Assembly: GCF_000014565.1 (NCBI RefSeq)
Contig: NC_008268.1
Location: 7,568,501 to 7,632,500 of the forward strand
Source of the DNA: Rhodococcus jostii RHA1
Lineage (GTDB): Bacteria; Actinomycetota; Actinomycetes; Mycobacteriales; Mycobacteriaceae
Length of the DNA stretch: 64,000 nucleotides
Direction: 5' to 3'
Made by a program: the position numbers and the translations under genes. Position 1 is the first letter of the stretch. The number at the start of each line of letters is the position of its first letter. The notes beneath the pieces are model-generated. The model was not told where the DNA came from. It worked only from the letters and a program-made list of their open reading frames with translations, and ran no database searches. Of this stretch, positions 9,094 through 16,993 are shown in pieces.

Positions 9094-10596
9094 TCAGAGT
9101 GTGCGCAGGCGCACGTTGACCTGCTTGGTCTGGGTGAAACCGGCGATCATGCCCTCGAGCGACACTTCGCGGCCGAGGCCACTCTGCTTGTATCCGCCGT
9201 AGGACTGGCCGACCATCTGGCCTCCGCCCTGGTTGACCTGCACCCACCCGGTTTCGAGGGCGTGGGCGGTGGACAGTGCCAGATCGAGGTTACGTGTCCA
9301 CACGTAGGCGGCCAGGCCGTAGTGCGAGTCGTTGGCCATCGCGATGACGTCGGAGTGGTCGTTCCACGGGATCGCGACGAGCGCGGGTCCGAAGATTTCC
9401 TCCCGGGACAGGCGCCAGGAGTTGTCGGCACCGGAGAATACAGTCGGTCCCATGTAGTAGCCGTCGGAGTTCGGAACCTTGGCGGGGGAGCCGTCGAGGA
9501 CGGTGGCAACCTGGGTCGAACTCAGACCGTCGTCGAGGAATCCGCAGACGGAGGCGAACTGCGTCTCGTTGATGATGGCGCCCATGTCCGTGGACTCATC
9601 CAGCGGGTTCCCGACCTTCAGGTCGGCCAACGTGTTCACCAGCCGGTCGAGGACCTCGTCGTAGATGTCCTGGTGCAGGAACAACCGGGAACCGGCCGTG
9701 CAGCTCTGTCCCTGCCGGTGTACCCGGGTCGACAGCAGCAGTTGATTGATGAAGTCTTCGTCGATGTCCACGTCGGGGAAAACGATCGAGGGATTCTTGC
9801 CGCCGAGTTCGAGGGAGACATGTGCGAGACGGCCACCGGCCTCGCGGGCAACATGACGCCCCACCTCGGTCGAGCCGGTGAAGGAGATCTTGTCGACGTC
9901 GGGGTGCTGGACCAGCGCTTCGCCGGCGACCCTGCCGGATCCGGTGATGACGTTGAGGACACCGGCGGGCAGGAACTCGGCGCAGATCTCGGCAAGCAGC
10001 AACACGCTCAGCGGGGCCGCCTCGGCAGCCTTGACCACGACGGTGTTTCCCGCGACGAGGGCGGCAGGGATCTTGAATCCGGCGATCATCAGCGGGGAGT
10101 TCCAAGGCAGGATGCATCCGATGACGCCGAGCGGCTCCTGCCGTGAGTACTGGAGCTGATCGTCACCGGCGGGCAGAACCGTGCCCTTGATCTCGCCGGC
10201 GACACCGGCGAAGTACCGGAACAGGTTCGCCAGGGTGGCGACCTCGGGACGCGCCTGGGTGCGCAGCGCGTTGCCGGTATCGAGGGCGGTGAGACGGGCG
10301 AGTTCCTCGGCCCGCACGTCGATGGCATCGGCGATCTGGCTCAGGATCCGGCCTCGCGCCGTGAAGTGCTGAGACCGCCACCGAGGGAAGGCCTTCTGCG
10401 CCGCTCGCACCGCGCGATCGACGTCCTCGGTGCTCGAGGAAGGGACACGGCCGATCACGTGCTCACGCAGAATCGGGGTGGTCACCTCACTCCACTGACC
10501 GGAACTGGCGTCCACCCAGGCCCCGTCGACGAACATGGGGTAGTCGCGGGCCTCGGGAATGTGGAGCTCAGCGAGTGAGGTTTGTGTGGAGGTCAT
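9094..10596 (-). CDS. NAD(P)+-dependent aldehyde dehydrogenase
   Basis: 500 residues from ATG 10596, with AAGGAG nine bases before the start. The catalytic glutamate stands in VSLELGGKNPSIV and the nucleophilic cysteine in QGQSCTAGSRLF. The NAD-binding FTGSTEVGRHVA and C-terminal GLAAYVWTRNLDLA are typical of the broad ALDH family. It lacks the CoA-acylating features of methylmalonate-semialdehyde dehydrogenase, so a free acid is the expected product. In the operon it would oxidise an aldehyde that the CoA transferase at 7865-9079 could then activate. Confidence 0.92.
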   Translation of the reverse strand: MTSTQTSLAELHIPEARDYPMFVDGAWVDASSGQWSEVTTPILREHVIGRVPSSSTEDVDRAVRAAQKAFPRWRSQHFTARGRILSQIADAIDVRAEELARLTALDTGNALRTQARPEVATLANLFRYFAGVAGEIKGTVLPAGDDQLQYSRQEPLGVIGCILPWNSPLMIAGFKIPAALVAGNTVVVKAAEAAPLSVLLLAEICAEFLPAGVLNVITGSGRVAGEALVQHPDVDKISFTGSTEVGRHVAREAGGRLAHVSLELGGKNPSIVFPDVDIDEDFINQLLLSTRVHRQGQSCTAGSRLFLHQDIYDEVLDRLVNTLADLKVGNPLDESTDMGAIINETQFASVCGFLDDGLSSTQVATVLDGSPAKVPNSDGYYMGPTVFSGADNSWRLSREEIFGPALVAIPWNDHSDVIAMANDSHYGLAAYVWTRNLDLALSTAHALETGWVQVNQGGGQMVGQSYGGYKQSGLGREVSLEGMIAGFTQTKQVNVRLRTL

Positions 10597-10649
10597 GTCG
10601 GAATCTCCTTGATATACGGATGGCTCTGCTGGGGTGCAGGGAACAGCGT

Positions 10650-11219
10650 TCAGGTGGACGGAGCGACGCTTCCGCGCTCGGACAGCGCGCCGTTCGCGTG
10701 GGCGTAGACCTCGTCGACCTCACCTTCCGCATCGACGGACAGAAGAAACGGCGAGTAGTAGTCGAGCAGCGGTCGGGTCTCGTCGTGATAGACCCGCAGA
10801 CGTCGACGAATGACGTCCTCGGTGTCGTCGGCGCGGCCACGGGCCAGCATCCGTTCGACGACTGCATCGTCCGCTATCGAGAAATCCAGGACGGCATCGA
10901 TCTGGCTCAGTTGCCGGCCGAGGAGCTCATCGAGCGCGGTCGCCTGAGCCACGGTGCGGGGGAAGCCGTCCAGAATGAATCCCGTGGCCGTGTCGGCGCC
11001 GGCGAGGCGCTCCGCCACCATCCCGATGGTGACCTCGTCCGGGACCAGTTCGCCGGCGTCGAGGAACGATTTCGCCGTCTGCCCGAGTTCCGTGCCCTGC
11101 GCGATATGGGAGCGGAACAGGTCACCAGTCGAGATGTGGGGGAGCTGCAGCGCCGACGAAAGCAACTGCGCCTGAGTGCCTTTACCGGCTCCCGGCGGCC
11201 CTGTCAGGATGATGCGCAT
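10650..11219 (-). CDS. adk: Adenylate kinase, accessory copy
   Basis: 189 residues. Walker A is GPPGAGKGT at residues 7-15, the AMP-binding ISTGDLFR follows, then the conserved GFILDGFPRT and the LID arginines around ARGRADDTEDVIRRRL. It is the short bacterial form without the zinc-binding LID. Adenylate kinase converts AMP plus ATP to two ADP. Housekeeping adk normally lies beside secY and map in the ribosomal cluster; this copy lies between an MmsB-like dehydrogenase and an aldehyde dehydrogenase. A plausible role is recycling AMP released by acyl-CoA ligases of the same pathway. The function is certain; the reason for its location is inference. Confidence 0.93.
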   Translation of the reverse strand: MRIILTGPPGAGKGTQAQLLSSALQLPHISTGDLFRSHIAQGTELGQTAKSFLDAGELVPDEVTIGMVAERLAGADTATGFILDGFPRTVAQATALDELLGRQLSQIDAVLDFSIADDAVVERMLARGRADDTEDVIRRRLRVYHDETRPLLDYYSPFLLSVDAEGEVDEVYAHANGALSERGSVAPST

Positions 11220-11290
11220 AACGAATTCCTTTCACATCGAGCAGCCTCACACCCGGTGCCGCGGCACGGGGCGAGGTCTACGTGGGAGGG

Positions 11291-12196
11291 CTACGACTGA
11301 TGTGCCTGTGCGTCGTATGCACCGGCGCGGATCGCCGTCACGATCGCCGAGAAATCACGACCCGGGCCGTCATGAGCGACGAACTGTTCGTAGAGTTCGG
11401 TGGCGCGCCGTCCGAGCGCCGTCTCGACACCGTTGTCCGCCGCGGCGGCCTGCGCGAGTCGAAGGTCCTTGAGCATCAACGCGCTCGCGAATCCGCCGGC
11501 GTAGTCGCGGTTGGCCGGGCTGGTGGGAACCGGTCCGGGAACCGGGCAGTTCGTGGTCAACGCCCAGCACTGACCGGACGCGGTCGACGAGACGTCGAAC
11601 AGTGCCTGGTCGGTCAGGCCCAGCTTCGCACCCAGCGCGAAAGCCTCGCTGACTGCGATCATGGAGATTCCCAGGATCATGTTGTTGCAGATTTTCGCAG
11701 CCTGACCTGCTCCGGAGTCGCCGCATCGGACGATTCGGGCTCCCATGGCGTCCAGGAGCGAGCTCGCCTGGTCCACCGCGTCGGCCGGGCCACCGACCAT
11801 GAACGTGAGGGTCCCGCCGTCGGCGGCCACGGTTCCCCCGGACACCGGGGCGTCCACCGCCCGATGCCCGGCGCCGACGGCCAGTTCAGCGGCTGCCCGC
11901 GCGTCGGCGACATCGATCGTCGAGCAGTCGAGAAAGAGGGTTCCCTGCGCTGCGGCCGGGACCAGGTCGGCATAGACGTCGAGTACGTGCTTACCGCTGG
12001 GCAGCATGGTGATGATCACGTCGGCACTCTCTGCTGCATCCACAAGAGATGCAGCAGAGCCTATTCCGCGTGATTCCGCCTTCTCCACCGCCGCCGGGGA
12101 GGGGTCGAATCCGACGACCGTGTGGCCGTTGCGCACCAGATTCGTGGCCATACCCAAGCCCATGTTTCCGAGGCCGAGGAAAGCGATCTTGCTCAT
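11291..12196 (-). CDS. mmsB: 3-hydroxyisobutyrate dehydrogenase family protein
   Basis: 301 residues from ATG 12196 with AGGAG seven bases upstream. The Rossmann start is IAFLGLGNMGLGMATNL. The substrate signature is DAPVSGGTVAADGGTLTFMV and the catalytic lysine lies in GAGQAAKICNNMILG. The family oxidises 3-hydroxyisobutyrate or related beta-hydroxyacids such as tartronate semialdehyde reductase substrates. The valine-type operon at 3162-6147, which yields 3-hydroxyisobutyrate, supports the MmsB reading. It is the first gene of the minus-strand group that continues with adk. Confidence 0.88.
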   Translation of the reverse strand: MSKIAFLGLGNMGLGMATNLVRNGHTVVGFDPSPAAVEKAESRGIGSAASLVDAAESADVIITMLPSGKHVLDVYADLVPAAAQGTLFLDCSTIDVADARAAAELAVGAGHRAVDAPVSGGTVAADGGTLTFMVGGPADAVDQASSLLDAMGARIVRCGDSGAGQAAKICNNMILGISMIAVSEAFALGAKLGLTDQALFDVSSTASGQCWALTTNCPVPGPVPTSPANRDYAGGFASALMLKDLRLAQAAAADNGVETALGRRATELYEQFVAHDGPGRDFSAIVTAIRAGAYDAQAHQS

Positions 12197-12393
12197 CTGT
12201 ACTCCTAGCGGGTGTGGTAACCGACGTTCCGCGCGCGGTCCGAGCCGTTGCCGGCAGGTGGCGTCGACTCGGACGAGCCCATGGGATAGACCCCGGGAAT
12301 CTCTTCGCTTCGCGCAGAAGCTTCTGGCGGGGACGATCTCGAGTGTGCCCGGGTAGGGGAGGCCGGGGAATCACCTAACCTGCAATGGGGATG

Positions 12394-12405
12394 TGCAATA
12401 TTGCA
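12394..12405. promoter_or_regulatory. TGCAATATTGCA palindrome upstream of mmsB
   Basis: A perfect 12-base palindrome lies about 190 bases before mmsB, with another TGCAAT at 12381-12386. AT-rich palindromes stand out in this GC-rich DNA and often mark repressor sites; no regulator can be assigned. I see no gene between 12197 and about 12780. Confidence 0.35.
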
Positions 12406-12937
12406 TCACCGCGTGCTGACAGCAGACCTGTACCTCGATATCGAAGTGACGGGCGGAGCGCTGGGGAGGCGTCGTAGACGCGCAGTGACCGAGCCGCGTG
12501 GTGATCAGTCCGCACAGCTGTGGGCTGGTCCGAATTATCGATTGCCATCCGGACCAGCTCCACGCCTGACTCGGGGCGCACCCCGTGCAGGAACGCGTGC
12601 CGCACGTGGCCTGGACCGAGGGGATGTCGAGCAGAACCATGTCCGCGTCTCGGAGATCCGCGAGCCAGACCGTCTCCGACGCCGCCAGGCGGCCTTTTGC
12701 CGCCCTCGATCGACTCGCACTCTATCGATCTCGCGGCCACCACTCTCGGACGGCTGCGTCGGAAGCCCCTGATCCGCCAGATCGAGACACGCGGGTTCGT
12801 GGAGCGGAGCTCGCCGTCGAGTTCACAGACCCACGCGTGGTTGGGGCAGTGCTCCACCCTCTTGTTGGTGCACGAGTCCACTGTCAACAGCTCGTGCCCC
12901 CGGTGTCGGCACGCGTTTGTAGAAGGCGTGGAGCGTG

Positions 12938-12945
12938 CCGGCACC
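12938..12945. repeat. Target-site duplication, left copy (CCGGCACC)
   Basis: CCGGCACC flanks the left end of the IS256-family element and is repeated at 14373-14380. The eight-base length is usual for the family. The rejoined Rieske reading frame needs exactly one copy, which supports a true duplication. Confidence 0.8.
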
Positions 12946-14372
12946 GGGTTGCGTCCATGAAGATGGTGTATGAAGCGGTTCCGCATCTGACCGGCGTGTC
13001 GTAGCCAACGAAGGTGGCCATCGCGTGACTCTTCGAGAGACCTACCAAAGTCACTCGATGAAGGACCACGCGATGACCAGTGCCCACGATATCGACCTGC
13101 AGCAGATCCTGACCGACCGACTCACCGGGGCAAGCCCCGACCTGCTGCGCGAGCTGCTGACGATGTTCATTCACACCCTGATGGGCGCCGAGGCCGACGC
13201 ACTGTGCGGCGCCGGCTACGGACAACGCTCCGAGGAGCGCACCAACTCGCGTAACGGATACCGGCACCGCGACTTCGACACCCGCGTCGGCACCCTCGAC
13301 GTGGCGATCCCGAAGCTGCGGTCCGGTTCGTACTTCCCCGATTGGTTGCTCGAGCGTCGCAAACGCGCCGAAAAGGCCCTGACTACCGTGGTTGCCACCT
13401 GCTACCTGCTCGGGGTCTCCACCCGGCGGATGGACCGGCTCGTCGACACGTTGGGCATCACCGGCCTGTCCAAGTCGCAGGTGTCCGTGATGGCCAAGGA
13501 CCTCGACACCCAGGTCGAGGCGTTCCGCAGCCGCCCGCTCGATACCGGGCCGTACACCTTCGTCGCCGCCGACGCCCTGGTGCTCAAGGTGCGGGAAAAC
13601 GGTCGGGTGGTGAATGTACACACCCTGGTCGCGGTCGGCGTCAACGCCGAGGGCTACCGCGAGATCCTGGGCGTGGATGTGACCTCGTCCGAGGACGGTG
13701 CCGGCTGGCTGGCGTTCTTCCGATCGCTCGTCGCCCGCGGTTTGGGCGGGGTGCGGTTGGTGACCTCCGATGCGCACGCCGGGCTGGTGGCGGCGATCGG
13801 TGGGACCCTGCCGGGCGCCTCGTGGCAGAGGTGCCGAACCCATTACTCGACAAACCTGATGGCGGTGACCCCGAAGGCATCGTGGCCTTGGGTGAAGACG
13901 TTGCTGCACTCGGTCTACGACCAACCCGACGCGGATTCTGTTCATGCCCAATATGATCGAATCATCGGCGCACTGTCGGAGAAGTTGCCGAGGGTCGCTG
14001 ACCACCTCGACGCAGCACGACCGGACCTGTTGGCGTTCACCGCATTTCCCAAGCAGATTTGGAAACAGATCTGGAGCAACAATCCGCAGGAGCGCCTCAA
14101 TAAGGAAATCCGCAGGAGAACCGATGTGGTCGGAATCTTCCCGGATCGTACCGCCCTGATCCGGCTCGTCGGTGCGGTCTTGGCCGAACAACACGACGAG
14201 TGGATCGAAGGGCGCCGCTATCTCGGCCTGGACGTTCTGGCCCGTTCCCGCAACGACAAGCCCACCGACAGCAGCACCGAGTCCACCGAGGAGGTGACAC
14301 CGGCCTTGACTGCCTGACTCACCAACGAGGAGTCACGCGATGACCCTCGTACACCACCCCCATGGACTTGAC
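12946..14372 (+). mobile_element. IS256-family insertion sequence, 1427 bp
   Basis: The ends are imperfect inverted repeats sharing blocks GTCCATG and TGGTGTA (left about 12946-12975, right about 14343-14372). A 17-base inner inverted repeat, CATCGCGTGACTCTTCG, lies at 13019-13035 and 14326-14342 with one mismatch. An 8-base direct repeat CCGGCACC flanks the element. It carries a single intact transposase gene, so it may still move. It sits inside a Rieske oxygenase gene. Confidence 0.85.
13073..14317 (+). CDS. IS256-family transposase
   Basis: 414 residues from ATG 13073, preceded by AAGGA at seven bases; in-frame starts at 13025 and 13058 are possible. It has the mutator-type DDE layout: TFVAADALVLKVREN (first Asp), VRLVTSDAHAGLVAAIGGTL (second Asp), the CRTHYSTNLM region, and the C-terminal QERLNKEIRRRTDVVGIFPD (Glu). 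GYGQRSEERTNSRNGYRHR is the family N-terminal signature. It is full length with no frameshift, so it is probably active. Confidence 0.95.
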   Translation: MTSAHDIDLQQILTDRLTGASPDLLRELLTMFIHTLMGAEADALCGAGYGQRSEERTNSRNGYRHRDFDTRVGTLDVAIPKLRSGSYFPDWLLERRKRAEKALTTVVATCYLLGVSTRRMDRLVDTLGITGLSKSQVSVMAKDLDTQVEAFRSRPLDTGPYTFVAADALVLKVRENGRVVNVHTLVAVGVNAEGYREILGVDVTSSEDGAGWLAFFRSLVARGLGGVRLVTSDAHAGLVAAIGGTLPGASWQRCRTHYSTNLMAVTPKASWPWVKTLLHSVYDQPDADSVHAQYDRIIGALSEKLPRVADHLDAARPDLLAFTAFPKQIWKQIWSNNPQERLNKEIRRRTDVVGIFPDRTALIRLVGAVLAEQHDEWIEGRRYLGLDVLARSRNDKPTDSSTESTEEVTPALTA

Positions 14373-14380
14373 CCGGCACC
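14373..14380. repeat. Target-site duplication, right copy (CCGGCACC)
   Basis: Second copy of the eight-base repeat bordering the IS256-family element; see 12938-12945. On the minus strand it encodes the GAG junction of the interrupted Rieske reading frame. Confidence 0.8.
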
Positions 14381-14479
14381 GTCGCGGGTCAGCAGGATGC
14401 CTTGGGTCCCGACCCGGACGTCGCGCTGGTCACGCAGACCCAAGCTGACTCCACTAGCCGCTTACGCGGTTCTTCGCAG

Positions 14480-14572
14480 TTAAGGGTGTTGGCGGGAGGC
14501 GTCGAGGTCGGGCAACGCCTCGAGCCGGATCAGGCGGTCATCGAATGCCCGCACCCAGCCGCGTTCACCGAT
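14480..14572 (-). other. Orphan C-terminal coding fragment, unidentified
   Basis: The minus strand reads GERGWVRAFDDRLIRLEALP then DLDASRQHP and a TAA stop, with coding-like composition but no start. It overlaps the last bases of the epoxide hydrolase. It is probably the tail of a gene cut by rearrangement, perhaps a transposase; I do not recognise the family. A further junction separates it from the Rieske N-terminal fragment. Confidence 0.3.
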
Positions 14573-15737
14573 TAGCGGCCAGCACCGCCGCGAGGCCCTC
14601 TTGTAGATCCTTGACGAAATACTCGGGAACCTCCAGCGACGGGAAATGTCCCCCGGTTTCGGGTGACCTCCATCGGACGATCTGTCGGTACCGCTCCTGT
14701 GCCCAGGGGCGCGGACACTTCTCGATGTCGCGGGGATACATAGTGATTGCCGACGGGACGTCGACCCGAAGTTCGGGGTCCAGCGAGTTGTGGCTTTCGT
14801 AGTAAATGCGGGCCGATGATGCGCCGGTCCGCGTCAGCCAGTACATGGTGACGTCGTCAAGAACGCGGTCTCTGGACAGCGTCGCGAACGGGCTGTCTTC
14901 GGTATCTGTCCACTCGGCGAACTTGTCAAGAATCCAGGCAAGAAGCCCGACCGGTGAGTCGACGAGCGAGTAGCCGATGGTCTGCGGTCGGGTCGCCTGC
15001 TGCTTCGCGTACGCCGCGCGGTGGCGCCAGAAATCGTGGGTTTCCTCGGTCCACTTGCGCTCGACCGCCGTCAGCCCGTCCGTTGTCAACCCGGGCGGTC
15101 CCTCCGCGAATGTTGTGTGGATGCCGAGAACGTGCGCCGGGAACCTGCCGCCGAGAACCGTGGTGATATTCCCTCCCCAGTCGCCGCCGTGGGCTGCGAA
15201 CTTGCTGTAGCCGAGCCTTCCCATCAGTTCCACCCATGCGGCCGCGATCTTTTCGGTTCCCCACCCGGTGGTGGCCGGCTTGTCGCTGTATCCAAAGCCT
15301 GGTAGGGATGGAACCACGACGTGGAACGCCGGCGCGTCTGCATTTTTCGGATCTGCCAGCTCGTCTACCACATCGATGAACTCAGCAATGCTGCCCGGCC
15401 ACCCGTGCGTCACGATCAGAGGAGTGGCATCTGCGCGCGCGGATCGGTGGTGCAGGAAGTGGATTCCCAGATCATCAATTGTCGTGCGGAACTGGCCGAT
15501 ACGGTTGAGGCGCTCTTCGAACGACCGCCAGTCGTACCCGGTGCGCCAGTAGTTCACGACATCGACGAGGTCGGCGAGAGGAACGCCCTGATCCCATCGG
15601 CACGGGTCGGGCGCGGCGCGATAGACCGTCTCGGCCTCCGGTAGCCGCGCCGCGGCTAATCGCGCGCGAAGATCGTCGAGGTCAGCGTCAGGTGCGTGGG
15701 CTTCAAATGCTTGCACGTCGCTGGTTGGACGGGGCAT
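14565..15737 (-). CDS. Epoxide hydrolase (microsomal-type, EHN plus alpha/beta hydrolase)
   Basis: 390 residues from ATG 15737, with AGGAGG five bases upstream. The N-terminal about 110 residues form the EHN domain (LRARLAAARLPEAET, WRSFEERLNRIGQFRT). Then come the HGWPGS oxyanion loop, the nucleophile in AAHGGDWGGNITT and the catalytic histidine in SPETGGHFPSLEVPE. The family opens epoxides to diols, and actinobacterial members act on limonene-like, styrene-like or fatty epoxides. It is divergent from the CGNR regulator across 103 bases full of palindromes, so it is probably that regulator's target. Confidence 0.9.
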   Translation of the reverse strand: MPRPTSDVQAFEAHAPDADLDDLRARLAAARLPEAETVYRAAPDPCRWDQGVPLADLVDVVNYWRTGYDWRSFEERLNRIGQFRTTIDDLGIHFLHHRSARADATPLIVTHGWPGSIAEFIDVVDELADPKNADAPAFHVVVPSLPGFGYSDKPATTGWGTEKIAAAWVELMGRLGYSKFAAHGGDWGGNITTVLGGRFPAHVLGIHTTFAEGPPGLTTDGLTAVERKWTEETHDFWRHRAAYAKQQATRPQTIGYSLVDSPVGLLAWILDKFAEWTDTEDSPFATLSRDRVLDDVTMYWLTRTGASSARIYYESHNSLDPELRVDVPSAITMYPRDIEKCPRPWAQERYRQIVRWRSPETGGHFPSLEVPEYFVKDLQEGLAAVLAANR

Positions 15738-15757
15738 GAGACCTCCTGGCCATCGCG

Positions 15758-15840
15758 GAACCGGCTACAACCTATCGAGAACCGTCTAAGACGGTTCTAA
15801 CATGTCTTCATGTCTGTGCGCAACCTGCTAAGGTGGTTCC
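15758..15840. promoter_or_regulatory. Operator cluster between epoxide hydrolase and CGNR regulator
   Basis: Site 1 (15778-15798) is a perfect palindrome, AGAACCGTC-TAA-GACGGTTCT. Site 2 (15820-15840) is a diverged copy, GCAACCTGC-TAA-GGTGGTTCC, directly abutting the ATG at 15841. A half-like copy, GAACCGGCTA, lies at 15758-15767. Spacing between the two TAA centres is 42 bases, four helical turns. It probably binds the CGNR protein and controls both genes. Confidence 0.6.
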
Positions 15841-16416
15841 ATGCGTGCCGAGTTCCCTGACTTTCGCCTCGGTAACGTGCTAGCGACCAGCTTCACGGCG
15901 ACTCTGACGGAGCGTCGTGGCGACGCTGTGGAGCGCATTCCCACGCCGCACCGACTCGTCGACTGGCTGGCAGTGAACGGCCTCGCCGTGGACTCCTGCA
16001 CCACCGCTCAGCTCGAACTCGCTCGGGAACTGAGGGAGTCGATTCACGCCGCCGCGACAGCGGCCGCGATCCAGGACGCTCTCCCCGGATCTGCTGTCCA
16101 AGTCATCAATGACTGCAGCGTTCAGGGTCGGGCCGCGGCAATCCTGACGCCCGAGGGCAATCGTCAATGGCGGCTCAGCTCGGCGTCCTGCGTGGAAGAC
16201 GCCCTCAGTGTGATCGCCGCTGACGCGATCAGCATCATCGCAGGCGAACGAGACGGGAAATTGGCCTTGTGCGCATCGCCAACCTGCCAAGCCGCCTTCT
16301 TCGACACCAGCCAAAGTCGCTCCCGCAAATGGTGTGACATGAACACGTGCGGGAATCGTCAGAAGAAGGCGCGCTTCAATGCCAACCGGCGCAAAAACGT
16401 CGGATCAACGAAGTGA
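15841..16416 (+). CDS. CGNR zinc-finger (ABATE-domain) transcriptional regulator
   Basis: 191 residues. The N-terminal two thirds match the ABATE ligand-type domain (LVDWLAVNGLAVDSCTTAQL, LARELRESIHAAATAAAI). The C-terminus is the CGNR zinc finger: LCASPTCQAAFFDTSQSRSR then KWCDMNTCGNRQKKARF, with four cysteines to bind zinc and a basic DNA-binding tail. These actinobacterial proteins are predicted stress- or ligand-responsive regulators with few studied examples. The start codon directly follows a palindrome, so the protein probably represses itself and the divergent epoxide hydrolase. Confidence 0.88.
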   Translation: MRAEFPDFRLGNVLATSFTATLTERRGDAVERIPTPHRLVDWLAVNGLAVDSCTTAQLELARELRESIHAAATAAAIQDALPGSAVQVINDCSVQGRAAAILTPEGNRQWRLSSASCVEDALSVIAADAISIIAGERDGKLALCASPTCQAAFFDTSQSRSRKWCDMNTCGNRQKKARFNANRRKNVGSTK

Positions 16417-16646
16417 TCGTTACCTCGGCACATCCAAGTGGGCCCCACGCCTGCGACACATCTGTCGCGGTGGGTGCACCCCAACGGCACCACTGAGAGC
16501 CGTCCGTCGCCTTCGATCAACGTCCTCAATCAGTACGTCTAGGTTACTGATCGGCGACGTTCATCGGCTCGTCGCAGTCGGGGGTGTCGGCGAGTAGGTA
16601 TGGAGGTCTTCCAGGATGGAAGTTATCCCTGCACTGCACATCTGAC

Positions 16647-16772
16647 AGACCTCGGCCGAAGCGATCAACGGGCGCCTCGAGCACCTCCGTCCTGGGCTTC
16701 CGCAACCTCACCAACTACATCGCCCGGAGCTTGCTGGAAACCGGTGGATTCAGACCCCCTCACATTCGATGA
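16647..16772 (+). pseudogene. ISL3-like transposase, C-terminal remnant
   Basis: One frame reads SAEAINGRLEHL and, after a one-base shift, another reads LGFRNLTNYIARSLLETGGF to a stop at 16772. This pair resembles the C-terminus of ISL3-family transposases (EAINGRLEHLRGSALGFRNL). No ends or other domains are visible. The rest of 16417-16993 has no supportable gene. Confidence 0.55.
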
Positions 16773-16919
16773 GCCGCATACGCTCCCAATCGAGGACCTC
16801 GGGGGACAGGTAGGCGTCCGCTGGAAGCGTGCATGCATCTGAGAGTCGTTCCTGGAGCCCGGAGTCCAGCGCAACGGCGGCGAGGGGTGCGGGCGCGAGG
16901 GCGGCGGTGGTCGCGAAAA

Positions 16920-16956
16920 TTGTGTGGACGTTTGGCTTTGTTGTGTGGACGATTGG
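16920..16956 (+). promoter_or_regulatory. Tandem 16-base direct repeats, 21-base period (AraC-type site)
   Basis: TTGTGTGGACGTTTGG (16920-16935) and TTGTGTGGACGATTGG (16941-16956) differ at one base and repeat every 21 bases. That is the spacing of AraC half-sites lying on one face of DNA. They end 37 bases before the MFS exporter start. An AraC regulator is encoded at the other end of that gene. Confidence 0.6.
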
Positions 16957-16993
16957 TCCCGTTTTTCTAACGCATTCTCGGAACGATCAAAGG

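Larger units (their letters stand above)
12780..14452 (-). pseudogene. Rieske-type ring-hydroxylating oxygenase alpha subunit, broken by IS256-family element
   Basis: Right of the element (14373-14452, minus strand) the reading is VSLGLRDQRDVRVGTQGILL then TRDGAG. Left of it (12945 downward) it continues TLHAFY, then NACRHRGHELL and HCPNHAWVCELDGELRS. CxH and CxxH are the [2Fe-2S] ligands of a Rieske domain. Removing the element and one 8-base repeat joins GILLTRDGAG to TLHAFY in frame. One extra base in the T-run at 12916-12918 shifts the frame before NACRHRG. Upstream of the N-terminal piece there is a stop, and beyond the CxxH block the frame decays, so the gene is dead. It is the N-terminal domain only; the catalytic domain is not recognisable. 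Confidence 0.8.

Noticed and set aside
12375..12780. Continuation of the Rieske relic to 12375
   Set aside because: The frame stays open but the residues no longer match an oxygenase; I limited the relic to the recognisable part.
12884..14194. 436-codon minus-strand frame
   Set aside because: It is the antisense of the IS256 transposase; the sense frame has the DDE signature.
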